Assembly: GCA_016182295.1 (NCBI GenBank)
Contig: JACOXP010000009.1
Span: forward strand, 1-38,084
From: Candidatus Harrisonbacteria bacterium
GTDB taxonomy: Bacteria > Patescibacteriota > Minisyncoccia > UBA6257 > WO2-44-18
Length of the DNA: 38,084 nt
Reading direction: 5' to 3'
The notes beneath the pieces are model-generated. The model did no database searches, was not told the DNA's origin, and worked only from the letters and a program-made list of their open reading frames with translations. The translations under genes and the position numbers were made by a program. Positions within the stretch are counted from its first letter, which is position 1. Every line of letters begins with the position of its first letter. Positions 32,459 through 38,084 of the stretch are shown here, in pieces.

Positions 32459-34177
32459 TTATTGAACCAACCCCTGGTCGGAACTGACGGTTTTGTCATC
32501 CGGCAATAAGGTGGTTACTCCGAAGTCGGCATTGTTGAGTTGAAGACCGGTAAAATCATCAATGGCTTTGATCCGAGTATCTCTGATTAATTCCATATAT
32601 TTTCCAACATCCGCGCTGGAAGGAGTTACTTCAATTTGGAAAACCGCTTCCATCGGACTGGTTACCACGCCGGTAGTCGCCGGCACTCGACTGATATTCC
32701 AGACGATTTCCTGCGTTCTTTCATTATATATCGGTTCGCTCGATCCGCCGCTTTTAACGATTTTTACGAAACGGGCATTGCTGCCAAGAAAAGCCCTTAC
32801 TTCAACGTCTTTAATATCAGTGCTGTAGTTGGTTATAAGCCAGTGAATTGTGTATTGGGTTGAGTTGTTGACGCGAGGCGGCCAGGGGCCGGAATTGGCT
32901 ACGCCGGAAGCGGCATCTCGGAAAAACGCGCGGGTGTCTATTGCCACAGAACCGGAAACTTTGGTTTCCAAAGCGGCTATTCCAATGGTTTTGTCGGCGG
33001 TAACAAAGTGAGGAACCGTCGGCGATTCAATTGAGCCAGATGCCTTCAAAAGAAAATTCTTGTCGCTCAATCTCCTAATCGGGTAATTTTCTTTGGCTTT
33101 GATTGAAAAACGCACTGAACCGGATTCTCCCGGAAGCAAAGTGGCAAGTTCCGGAAGGTTGGAAGCGTTCCAGGTGAGAGTGTTGTCAGTGGATCGAAAA
33201 CTGCCCAGAGTATCTAACGTGGGGAAATCAAACATTTCTCCAATCAGCTGGGCGCTGATAACAACGTCCCGCAGACCGATATCGGTATTGTTGGAAAAAT
33301 TCAAAGAATAATTAAGAATATCGCCCGCTTTCACGATATATTCCGGATCCTCGTTGAGAAAAATGCGAAGCGAAAGAGGAGAGGTGGCGATAGATAAAGT
33401 GGCTGTCTTGACGCTGATCGGATAGGACTGGCCGAGAAAACTCGCTTCGACAGACGCCTTGATATCGAAAAAAGCGCCGTCGGGACCGATGATCCGACCG
33501 GTGATTTTAAATTGGTTTTCCGATCCTTTTCTAAGCCCGCCAAGCACCCAAGTATTGTTTCCCACGTCCGGAGGCAAAGCCGATTTAATAAACGTGTAGG
33601 TCAATGGGTATTCCAGTTTCAGTTTCAAGTCCTGAAAATCAATATCGGAAGAGTTTTTATAAGAAATTTCGGTTTCAAAACTTTCGCCGCTAAAAACTTT
33701 CTGGGGAGCGGCGATGTCTAAAACGATACCGTAACTGCCCACCGCCAGATCAAGTGTCTGGCGTTTTTCAAACCGAGAACTTAACGAACCGGAGAGGAAA
33801 TTGGCGGCCGCTTCAATCCGTTTAAAAGAATTTTCGCCGTCCAAAGCGATCAATTTAAAGATGGCTTGATTGACCCCTCCGGCGCTTAAAGTTTTAAATT
33901 CCCGCAAGTCAACATTCTTGGCCGGCGGCGATCCCAGAAAAGCGATGCCTTCCGGCAAAGACAGAGAAAGCCGGAGGTCTTCAAAGATATTTTGCGAGGT
34001 GTTGGAAACTTCCACGGTAATTTCAAAAGGCACGCCGATAGAAACTTTTTCCGGACCCTGGATGTCAATCTCCAGACCGCGGGAAAGACGCCCCTGATAA
34101 GCGGAGTAAATAAGCAGACCGCCTCCCAAAACAATTACTACGGCAAAAATTATTGTTACCTTAGCGCGAAGAGACAT
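32459..34177 (-). CDS. Membrane-anchored surface protein with Ig-like/DUF11-type repeats
   Basis: This 572-residue protein starts with a short cytoplasmic MSLRAKV, a membrane helix (about 7-27) and a long extracytoplasmic part. That part is built of repeated beta-sandwich units marked by FEITVEVSNTSQNIFEDLRLSLSLPEGI (about 50), FETEISYKNSSDIDFQDLKLKLEYP (about 165), LNYSLNFSNNTDIGLRDVVISAQL (about 285) and YTIHWLITNYSTDIKDVEVRAFL (about 430). This N...D.ed..l.l.lP pattern is typical of DUF11/CARDB-like domains in surface adhesins or stalks. No sorting signal is seen. It lies between recO (11 bases) and glyS (14 bases), an odd place for a surface protein but probably co-transcribed. Confidence 0.8.
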   Translation of the reverse strand: MSLRAKVTIIFAVVIVLGGGLLIYSAYQGRLSRGLEIDIQGPEKVSIGVPFEITVEVSNTSQNIFEDLRLSLSLPEGIAFLGSPPAKNVDLREFKTLSAGGVNQAIFKLIALDGENSFKRIEAAANFLSGSLSSRFEKRQTLDLAVGSYGIVLDIAAPQKVFSGESFETEISYKNSSDIDFQDLKLKLEYPLTYTFIKSALPPDVGNNTWVLGGLRKGSENQFKITGRIIGPDGAFFDIKASVEASFLGQSYPISVKTATLSIATSPLSLRIFLNEDPEYIVKAGDILNYSLNFSNNTDIGLRDVVISAQLIGEMFDFPTLDTLGSFRSTDNTLTWNASNLPELATLLPGESGSVRFSIKAKENYPIRRLSDKNFLLKASGSIESPTVPHFVTADKTIGIAALETKVSGSVAIDTRAFFRDAASGVANSGPWPPRVNNSTQYTIHWLITNYSTDIKDVEVRAFLGSNARFVKIVKSGGSSEPIYNERTQEIVWNISRVPATTGVVTSPMEAVFQIEVTPSSADVGKYMELIRDTRIKAIDDFTGLQLNNADFGVTTLLPDDKTVSSDQGLVQ

Positions 34178-34187
34178 TGCAATATGT

Positions 34188-34694
34188 TTATTTTAGAACA
34201 AAACTCTTTGGACTGCCAGATTTAAAGAAACAGGCGGGGCAGGAATAGATTAAATCCCCTATTAAAAAGTGTTTGAGCGAGGCGGACCCGCAAATGCCGC
34301 AGGAAGCGAATTTCTTATCAAAACCCAGCACGCCAAGGATTTGTTCTCCGTCCGGATTCTTGCCGGCAAGAACCCCCCAAAGATCCAAGTCCGGCTCGCC
34401 TTCCGGAGCGAGCTCTTTCACTAAATTTAAAGCGGCGAGCGTTTCCCGATTTGTTGGCAAAGCGGCGATTTTTAAAGCGTCCACTATTTGAAAACGATTT
34501 TTCTGCACTATTTTTATATCTATCAAATTTAACGGCTCAAGATGAGCCGATAGTTTAGAAACGATTTTTCTGGCGCTTGTAGCCCGCCCGATAATTTTCC
34601 CAAAAGCTTCGGTGTACAGAAAAACCCGGGAGTCGGCTTCGCCGTCCGGCTCTTTATCGAGCACAACTGCTTTGGTGTAAAATTCCTCCGTCAT
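34188..34694 (-). CDS. recO: DNA repair protein RecO
   Basis: This 168-residue protein has the RecO order: an N-terminal OB fold (YTKAVVLDKEPDGEADSRVFLYTEAFGKIIGRATSARKIVSKLSAHLEPL), a helical middle and a four-Cys zinc finger (CGICG...CPAC). RecO helps load RecA onto SSB-coated DNA. At 168 residues it is shorter than the usual ~230-250, mainly in the helical region and after the zinc finger. TAATAT ends 6 bases before the ATG. It heads a recO/surface protein/glyS/M16/transporter run. Confidence 0.88.
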   Translation of the reverse strand: MTEEFYTKAVVLDKEPDGEADSRVFLYTEAFGKIIGRATSARKIVSKLSAHLEPLNLIDIKIVQKNRFQIVDALKIAALPTNRETLAALNLVKELAPEGEPDLDLWGVLAGKNPDGEQILGVLGFDKKFASCGICGSASLKHFLIGDLIYSCPACFFKSGSPKSFVLK

Positions 34695-34700
34695 TGGTCT

Positions 34701-34706
34701 ATATTA
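34701..34706 (-). promoter_or_regulatory. -10 box of recO
   Basis: TAATAT on the minus strand, ending 6 bases before the ATG at 34694: leaderless architecture. Confidence 0.55.
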
Positions 34707-34723
34707 CAATAGACTAAGTTTAA

Positions 34724-34761
34724 CAAAAAAACCCGCTCTTTTCCCCAAGGAAGCGGGTTTT
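34724..34761 (-). terminator. Intrinsic terminator of the patatin-like gene
   Basis: On the minus strand AACCCGCT (34759-34752) pairs with AGCGGGTT (34737-34730), followed by TTTTT. It starts at the patatin stop codon and separates that gene from recO. Confidence 0.88.
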
Positions 34762-35695
34762 AAGATTCAAGCGTCGCCAAAATCTCTTCAGTGCGCTCGT
34801 AACCATGCTTAATCGATTTTAGAATATCGCCTTTTTCACCATATCCCAAACTCAAAGTATCGATATTCATAGATGAATCAGTCAGAACCAAACGCTTCTC
34901 CACTGGGCCGTCTTTGAATAGTTCCCAAATGCGGCGTAGAAACGGCGAATGATTTTCTTTCGCCCATTTTACGTCTTCTGGGAAAACTCGAAACTTACCG
35001 CCAAAATTCTCTTTTAAATTCGATTCAATTTGTCGGTCAGTCATGAAGGAATTTTTCTTTATAAGTCGCTGAACAGCGTTAAGTTTTGCGGGGTTTACGG
35101 TCTGTCTTGGCTGACCGGTTTCCACCAAAAAAATTGTATCCATATCAGACAGAGATCTCGCGGAAATGCCGCAGGGATCAGAATAAGTTTGGGCATGAAT
35201 CTCTTCGGGTGGGAAAATCCCAGAATAGCTGGCGGAGGCTTTAATAAACTGCCTCAATAATTTATGTTGGGCCGGATCATCTTTGAATTCATGATTGCCA
35301 ACTATCTCTATCTCCTCTGTGGTTTCGTTAAAAACAGCAATTTCAAGACTTATCGGAGAATTAATAATCTTGCTCATATTAAGATTATTAACCAACCGCC
35401 AAAGTCCCTTATCGCTACAAAACGCGTTATTTCCCCTGGCGGCGTGCCAAAGTTTTACAAAACCGCTGCCAGAAAAAACATATCTATAACCGATCTCGTC
35501 AATTTTCGACCAAAACATTTTCAAAGCATTGGATCCGGATTCGACGTAACCGGCTCCGTTGAACGCGCCGCCAGAGGCGCACAGAATTTTTTCGATTTTA
35601 ATGCCAACTTTGTCAATATATTCCAAAAAGCCCACTTGAATAGCGCATCTTAATCCTCCGCCCGGTAAAATCACGCCGACTCGACCGAGATTCAT
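34760..35695 (-). CDS. Patatin-like phospholipase with atypical active-site motifs
   Basis: This 311-residue protein has the patatin oxyanion loop PGGGLRCAIQVGFL (about 11-24) and the nucleophile region KILCASGGAFNGAGY, where Ser41 sits in C-A-S-G-G, so the first Gly of G-x-S-x-G is Cys. The partner Asp, normally in DGG or DGA, would be in TYSDPCGIS (about residue 174) after the familiar SGIFPPEEI stretch. Patatins cleave acyl esters of membrane lipids. The unusual motif edges leave activity open. It has its own SD (AAGGAG, 8 bases before the ATG) and terminator, so it is a stand-alone unit. Confidence 0.8.
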   Translation of the reverse strand: MNLGRVGVILPGGGLRCAIQVGFLEYIDKVGIKIEKILCASGGAFNGAGYVESGSNALKMFWSKIDEIGYRYVFSGSGFVKLWHAARGNNAFCSDKGLWRLVNNLNMSKIINSPISLEIAVFNETTEEIEIVGNHEFKDDPAQHKLLRQFIKASASYSGIFPPEEIHAQTYSDPCGISARSLSDMDTIFLVETGQPRQTVNPAKLNAVQRLIKKNSFMTDRQIESNLKENFGGKFRVFPEDVKWAKENHSPFLRRIWELFKDGPVEKRLVLTDSSMNIDTLSLGYGEKGDILKSIKHGYERTEEILATLES

Positions 35696-35793
35696 TTGCC
35701 GACTCCTTTACATAATCTTATTTAAAAAATTTAAAACTGCCGAATCAATTATGGCATTTTTCCAACAAAGAGTCGATGGCGATCGTCAAGATA

Positions 35794-35813
35794 CAGAAAA
35801 TGTCATGGGAGTC
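35794..35813 (-). repeat. CCCATGACA repeat, copy a (inverted)
   Basis: CAGAAAATGTCATGGGAGTC. Its reverse complement shares CTCCCATGACA with the copies at 37463 and 37929. It lies 7 bases upstream of the -35 of the next promoter. Confidence 0.7.
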
Positions 35814-35820
35814 AAAAAAC

Positions 35821-35850
35821 TTGACAAGTAGCATACTGCTGTGCTACTCT
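35821..35850 (+). promoter_or_regulatory. Strong promoter of the zinc-ribbon gene
   Basis: TTGACA (35821-35826), 18-base spacer, extended -10 TGC-TACTCT (35845-35850). The leader is about 35 bases. Confidence 0.75.
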
Positions 35851-35890
35851 GCAACCAGTTTCAATCAACTTATTTGAAAGGGGGTGTGGC

Positions 35891-36082
35891 GTGGAGTACG
35901 TTGAGGAATGCACCGTGACGTGTTGCGTCTGCGGCAAGCAGTTCACCGGCCAAAGGGTCGCCGACTCCAAGGAGGAGCTGGACAAGACCGGCTGGTACAA
36001 TGCCGTGGAGGAGACCCTACTTCTCGAGACGTGCCGTGAGTGTCTCGACAAGGAGAAGGCCAAGACCAGCGCAACGGCCTAG
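35891..36082 (+). CDS. Small four-Cys zinc-ribbon protein
   Basis: From GTG 35891 the protein has 63 residues. CCVCGKQF near the N-terminus and CRECLDKEK near the C-terminus form a probable zinc knuckle, separated by an acidic stretch (ADSKEELDKTGWYNAVEETLLLET). Such small ribbons usually bind nucleic acid or protein; the function here is unknown. A G-rich SD (GGGGG near 35880) and a near-consensus promoter suggest strong expression. Codon choice is strikingly G/C-ending (GAG, AAG, GTC, GAC), unlike all neighbours, which points to recent transfer. Confidence 0.75.
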   Translation: MEYVEECTVTCCVCGKQFTGQRVADSKEELDKTGWYNAVEETLLLETCRECLDKEKAKTSATA

Positions 36083-36088
36083 CCAAAC

Positions 36089-36523
36089 CTAGTGCTGAGC
36101 ATCACTCAAAACTGCTCTTTTTTCTTTGCCAAAATCCATTCTCATTCTTCTCTTCTTATACGAGCTGACTTCTTTTTTCAATTGTTGTCTTAGGCCGCTG
36201 AAACTTTTAGAGTTAGATAATAACTCAAGCGCTTGTTCGGCAGTTCGGATTGCTTCCAAATAATTTTTTTCTCCAGCTAAAGAAAATGATAAGTTAGACC
36301 AAGCTAAACCGAATCTCGGCTCCAACTTGATAGCCTTCTTATAATATCTAATCGCCTTTTGCTGATTACCCGCTGCTCGAAATACATTGCCAAGACTATT
36401 ATAGAGTTCTGGTTTATTTTTCGTACGTCTATAATATTTCTTAAAATATATCTCCGCGCTCTTAAAGTCTCCTTTGTGCAACATCTTTATCGCGGTTGAT
36501 TTGTAATTTTCGTTATTCCCCAT
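36089..36523 (-). CDS. TPR-repeat protein
   Basis: From ATG 36523 the protein has 144 residues with three tetratricopeptide repeats: STAIKMLHKGDFKSAEIYFKKYY, PELYNSLGNVFRAAGNQQKAIRYYKKAIKLEP and GLAWSNLSFSLAGEKNYLEAIRTAEQALELL. A basic tail follows (KKRRMRMDFGKEKR). There is no signal peptide, so it is probably a cytoplasmic protein-binding scaffold. A TATAAT box (36541-36536, minus strand) lies 12 bases before the ATG. It converges on the zinc-ribbon gene with a 6-base gap. Confidence 0.8.
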   Translation of the reverse strand: MGNNENYKSTAIKMLHKGDFKSAEIYFKKYYRRTKNKPELYNSLGNVFRAAGNQQKAIRYYKKAIKLEPRFGLAWSNLSFSLAGEKNYLEAIRTAEQALELLSNSKSFSGLRQQLKKEVSSYKKRRMRMDFGKEKRAVLSDAQH

Positions 36524-36589
36524 GCTACCTATTACATTATAATAAAAAAATTTCATGCGGAACGAAAAATCAAAAATAATTTTTTCGCC

Positions 36590-36618
36590 AAGTCCGATTC
36601 TTGATGGGTCGGGCTTTT
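36590..36618 (+). terminator. Terminator-like hairpin without an obvious upstream gene
   Basis: AAGTCCGAT (36590-36598) pairs with GTCGGGCTT-type bases (36608-36616) with G-T pairs, followed by TTTTTT on the plus strand. The nearest plus-strand gene ends over 500 bases upstream, with an opposing gene between, so the hairpin may be left from a lost gene. Repeat copy b follows directly. Confidence 0.5.
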
Positions 36619-36620
36619 TT

Positions 36621-36646
36621 TATTCTCACCTCTCATAACACTTCAT
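36621..36646 (+). repeat. CCCATGACA repeat, copy b (diverged)
   Basis: TATTCTCACCTCTCATAACACTTC, two mismatches from the copy at 37463. It contains the last codons and stop of the toxin gene on the minus strand. Confidence 0.7.
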
Positions 36647-36842
36647 AAACCACTCGCCAGTCTCCAACGCGGAACTTAAAAAAGTTCTTCCACTTCCCGC
36701 GTAGAGGATCATGCTTAACTTGATCAAAGCTGTCTTTGAACCATTGAAGTTTTTCAAGAAGGCGGCTTTTGGCTGGTTCGCCGATGCGCTTCAAGTCCTG
36801 CTCTGCCACGTCAGTAACTTCGATTCGCCAATCTATCTCCAC
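36633..36842 (-). CDS. RelE/ParE-family toxin, short at the C-terminus
   Basis: A 69-residue protein matching the RelE/ParE fold: an N-terminal strand (DWRIEVTDVAEQDLKRI), two helices (PAKSRLLEKLQWFKDS), then PLRGKWKNFFKFRVGDWRVVYEV, where the RVGDWRV strand carries the conserved Arg. The usual last strand and tail (commonly ...IGHRREVY) are missing: translation stops right after YEVL, and those last codons lie within repeat copy b. The gene is 2 bases downstream of its antitoxin. The toxin cuts mRNA or poisons gyrase in intact relatives; activity of this shortened form is doubtful. Confidence 0.8.
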   Translation of the reverse strand: MEIDWRIEVTDVAEQDLKRIGEPAKSRLLEKLQWFKDSFDQVKHDPLRGKWKNFFKFRVGDWRVVYEVL

Positions 36843-36844
36843 AA

Positions 36845-37054
36845 TTAATGAACCTCGTATTGCTTCAAAACCTCGGTCAAACTTCTTGTTTTGTCAGCTT
36901 TTCTGGAGCGAATCGATTTGCGCAGTCGGGTTTCAAATTCGGGCCTTAATTCCAAACCAAAATCGGGGTCATTCAAAAATTCTCTTAAGACCTCAATGAC
37001 TTGCTTTTTGACCAAACTATTTAGCTTTGCTTCTTCTAAACTCGTCTTAGCCAT
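36845..37054 (-). CDS. Antitoxin partner of the RelE/ParE toxin
   Basis: A 69-residue helical, charged protein (KKQVIEVLREFLNDPDFGLELRPEFETRLRKSIRSRKADKTRSLTEVLKQYEVH) immediately upstream of the toxin. The size, order and C-terminal SLTEVLKQY segment suit an antitoxin that wraps its toxin. No clear ribbon-helix-helix is seen at the N-terminus, so DNA binding and autoregulation cannot be confirmed. TGA-TATACT on the minus strand (37069-37061) ends 6 bases before the ATG, giving a leaderless start. Confidence 0.75.
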   Translation of the reverse strand: MAKTSLEEAKLNSLVKKQVIEVLREFLNDPDFGLELRPEFETRLRKSIRSRKADKTRSLTEVLKQYEVH

Positions 37055-37060
37055 GTTCTT

Positions 37061-37069
37061 AGTATATCA
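37061..37069 (-). promoter_or_regulatory. Extended -10 promoter of the toxin-antitoxin pair
   Basis: TGA-TATACT on the minus strand, ending 6 bases before the antitoxin ATG at 37054. Confidence 0.55.
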
Positions 37070-37090
37070 CCTTGAAAAATTTTTGCAAAA

Positions 37091-37113
37091 TTATCTCCCG
37101 TGACCCCTCTTCG
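37091..37113 (+). repeat. CCCATGACA repeat, copy c (diverged)
   Basis: TTATCTCCCGTGACCCCTCTTC, same orientation as copies b, d and f, with several substitutions. It lies between the toxin-antitoxin pair and the next small gene. Confidence 0.5.
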
Positions 37114-37153
37114 CTTTTCGAGCTTCGGACTGGCGCAGCGCTTCTACTACCTA

Positions 37154-37183
37154 TTGACCGCGTCCTAAAGATTCTTTTAATCT
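37154..37183 (+). promoter_or_regulatory. Promoter of the 76-residue protein gene
   Basis: TTGACC (37154-37159), 18-base spacer, TAATCT (37178-37183). The 18-base spacer matches the other small-gene promoters in the window. Confidence 0.5.
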
Positions 37184-37218
37184 TAACGTGGCACGTTGAA
37201 TTTCTTCAGAGGGAAGTC

Positions 37219-37449
37219 ATGAAAAAGTACAGAATTCTCAAGTCGGTAATACTAAGTTTTCTAACTCCGCAGGACCAAAGTGATGAAATCATCGAGCCGA
37301 AAGATGGAGTCATACTGGAAAGTGACGGCCGTACAATCTGGGCCATCAAAAATAGGAAACGGCACGAATCAATAACCGTAGCTCACGCTATCGAATATTG
37401 GCTTGATATCGGAGCAATTATAGAAATTTCATCGGAGGAAGGTCAATGA
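37219..37449 (+). CDS. Small orphan protein (76 residues)
   Basis: From ATG 37219, preceded by GAGGG as SD, the protein reads MKKYRILKSVILSFLTPQDQ, then a beta-like DGVILESDGRTIWAIKNRKRHESI and a helix AHAIEYWLDIGAIIEIS. There are no Cys residues, signal peptide or membrane helix. The frame is open upstream to 37072, but the promoter and SD fix this start. The stop lies inside a terminator hairpin. I recognise no family. Confidence 0.65.
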   Translation: MKKYRILKSVILSFLTPQDQSDEIIEPKDGVILESDGRTIWAIKNRKRHESITVAHAIEYWLDIGAIIEISSEEGQ

Positions 37450-37463
37450 GGCCTTCTTTTTTT
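37438..37463 (+). terminator. Intrinsic terminator of the 76-residue protein gene
   Basis: GAAGGTC (37438-37444) pairs with GGCCTTC (37450-37456; one G-T pair) around AATGA, followed by seven T. It spans the TGA stop codon. Confidence 0.85.
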
Positions 37464-37487
37464 ATTCTCACCTCCCATGACACTTCT
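37463..37487 (+). repeat. CCCATGACA repeat, copy d
   Basis: TATTCTCACCTCCCATGACACTTCT starts at the end of the terminator T-run, the same arrangement as copies b and f. Confidence 0.8.
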
Positions 37488-37568
37488 GTTTTTTTAATAA
37501 CCAATCGCAGGAATTCTCTTTATTTTAGGCCGTTTTTCAATCTACGATACTACCAGATTTGCCGAGAC
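37488..37568. other. Short AT-rich gap between two inverted repeat copies
   Basis: No credible gene is seen here. The segment lies between copy d and the inverted copy e, so the two copies could pair into a long hairpin with this stretch as the loop. Confidence 0.4.
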
Positions 37569-37590
37569 ATAGAAAATGTCATGGGGACTT
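37569..37590 (-). repeat. CCCATGACA repeat, copy e (inverted)
   Basis: ATAGAAAATGTCATGGGGAC is nearly identical to copy a and abuts the -35 of the next promoter. Confidence 0.75.
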
Positions 37591-37617
37591 GTATTTTAAT
37601 TCCTTCTACTGTAATAT
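37589..37617 (+). promoter_or_regulatory. Promoter of the 72-residue membrane protein gene
   Basis: TTGTAT (37589-37594), 17-base spacer, TAATAT (37612-37617). The leader is about 35 bases. Confidence 0.6.
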
Positions 37618-37659
37618 TTCAATTAGTACGGTTCCTTTACTTTTCCGGGAGGTGTTTCA

Positions 37660-37878
37660 ATGATTAAACCCTTTGTTTTGTTATCTTTTTCTTGGCTTCT
37701 AACAAGTCTGGCGTTCATCGGTGTCGGCATTTATCGAACAATAGCGCTTGATACTTACGGATTCATAATATGGGGCCTTATCATGTTGGCCATGTATAAA
37801 GTATGGATCACACCAGATAATAAAAAATGGACTTACTGTGATTGTTGCACGTGCGAAAAGGATTGCTGTAAAAAGTAA
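37660..37878 (+). CDS. Small membrane protein with Cys-rich tail
   Basis: A 72-residue protein with two predicted membrane helices (about 4-24 and 31-48), then a soluble tail DNKKWTYCDCCTCEKDCCKK holding six Cys. The tail pattern CDCCTCEKDCC could bind a metal ion or cluster at the membrane surface. SD GGGAGG (near 37648-37653) is well placed, and a terminator follows. No family is recognised. Given the metal- and thiol-linked operon elsewhere in the window, a metal-binding role is possible but only inferred. Confidence 0.7.
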   Translation: MIKPFVLLSFSWLLTSLAFIGVGIYRTIALDTYGFIIWGLIMLAMYKVWITPDNKKWTYCDCCTCEKDCCKK

Positions 37879-37902
37879 CCAATACCACCATTCTCCGCTA
37901 AC

Positions 37903-37923
37903 GGGCCGCCCTGCGGCCTTTTT
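37903..37923 (+). terminator. Intrinsic terminator of the Cys-tail membrane protein gene
   Basis: GGCCGC (37904-37909) pairs perfectly with GCGGCC (37913-37918), followed by TTTTTCTTT. Confidence 0.85.
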
Positions 37924-37928
37924 CTTTA

Positions 37929-37949
37929 CTTATCTCCCATGACACTTCT
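37929..37949 (+). repeat. CCCATGACA repeat, copy f
   Basis: CTTATCTCCCATGACACTTCT, directly after a terminator, as in copies b and d. Confidence 0.8.
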
Positions 37950-37972
37950 ATTACTTTTCCTATAAACTATTT

Positions 37973-38005
37973 TGTCAAGGAAATTTCATGGAAATTTCCT
38001 TGACA
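37973..38005. promoter_or_regulatory. Perfect 15-base palindrome over the -35 box (operator candidate)
   Basis: TGTCAAGGAAATTTC (37973-37987) and its exact reverse complement (37991-38005) flank ATG. The right arm ends in the TTGACA -35 of the last promoter, so a bound dimeric regulator would block RNA polymerase. Confidence 0.6.
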
Positions 38006-38028
38006 TCTTCATCAATTTAGGCTATACT
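38000..38028 (+). promoter_or_regulatory. Near-consensus promoter of the truncated last gene
   Basis: TTGACA (38000-38005), 17-base spacer, TATACT (38023-38028). Confidence 0.8.
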
Positions 38029-38062
38029 GTTCTCTAGAACATCGCTAGAAATGGAGGCTACT

Positions 38063-38084
38063 ATGGATCGTGCAGAAATGGGGG
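38063..38084 (+). CDS. Start of a gene cut by the window end
   Basis: ATG 38063 follows a good SD (GGAGG, 38053-38057) and a strong promoter. Only MDRAEMG is visible, so nothing can be said about function. It fits the same promoter, SD and small-gene style as its left neighbours. Confidence 0.6.

Noticed and set aside
36590-36618. Terminator for the toxin-antitoxin operon
   Set aside because: The T-run follows the stem only on the plus strand, opposite to the operon's direction.
35794-38084. Integron with attC sites
   Set aside because: I see no GTTRRRY/RYYYAAC core pairs or imperfect attC palindromes at the unit borders, and no integrase in the window.

Overview
The window looks like a chromosomal segment of a Candidate Phyla Radiation (Patescibacteria, Parcubacteria-like) bacterium. 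This is inferred from very compact packing with overlapping gene ends, a DUF4012 protein, many small hypothetical membrane or secreted proteins, a shortened Rel protein, and short repeats inserted in frame in housekeeping genes. UGA is used as a normal stop (for example at the ends of the arsR-like and LAGLIDADG genes), so the UGA=Gly code of SR1/Gracilibacteria does not apply. No phage structural genes, transposase, rRNA or CRISPR array are visible.

Layout. 1-1.3 kb: tRNA-Cys, a DoxX-like membrane protein, a highly structured 155-base palindromic element, and a secreted 3D-domain protein. 1.4-7.0 kb (minus): an operon of an ArsR-family repressor, a MerA-type flavoprotein with a C-terminal Cys-Cys pair, a single-chain glucose-6-phosphate dehydrogenase/6-phosphogluconate dehydrogenase fusion, and a second disulfide-reductase-like flavoprotein. 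A near-consensus ArsR operator lies on the promoter. The best reading is a metal- or thiol-stress operon that carries its own NADPH generator. 7.1-14.6 kb: tRNA-Leu(CAA), parB, a compact Rel, a Nudix-like protein, a small HD hydrolase, topA, dprA and a PilO-like pair. 14.6-19.7 kb: tRNA-Ile and tRNA-Val, rluD-like, DUF4012, a glycosyltransferase, rplS, and a LAGLIDADG endonuclease abutting tRNA-Leu(GAG). 19.7-35.7 kb: small membrane and secreted proteins, HtrA-like protease, glmS, leuS, tatD, metG, AI-2E-type transporter, M16 peptidase, glyS, a surface protein, recO and a patatin. 35.8-38.1 kb: small accessory genes (zinc ribbon, TPR, a toxin-antitoxin pair, orphan proteins), each unit bordered by a recurring motif with core CCCATGACA in both orientations.

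Two expression styles are visible. About ten genes have a -10 hexamer ending only 6-7 bases before the start codon, which predicts leaderless mRNAs. Several small accessory genes instead have a strong promoter (often an 18-base spacer), a Shine-Dalgarno sequence and their own terminator. The most interesting features are the repressor/MerA/NADPH-fusion operon, the repeat-bordered small-gene array at the right end, the leaderless promoter architecture, and the short repeats (STSSGQA-coding element and 7-base tandem arrays) tolerated inside essential genes.
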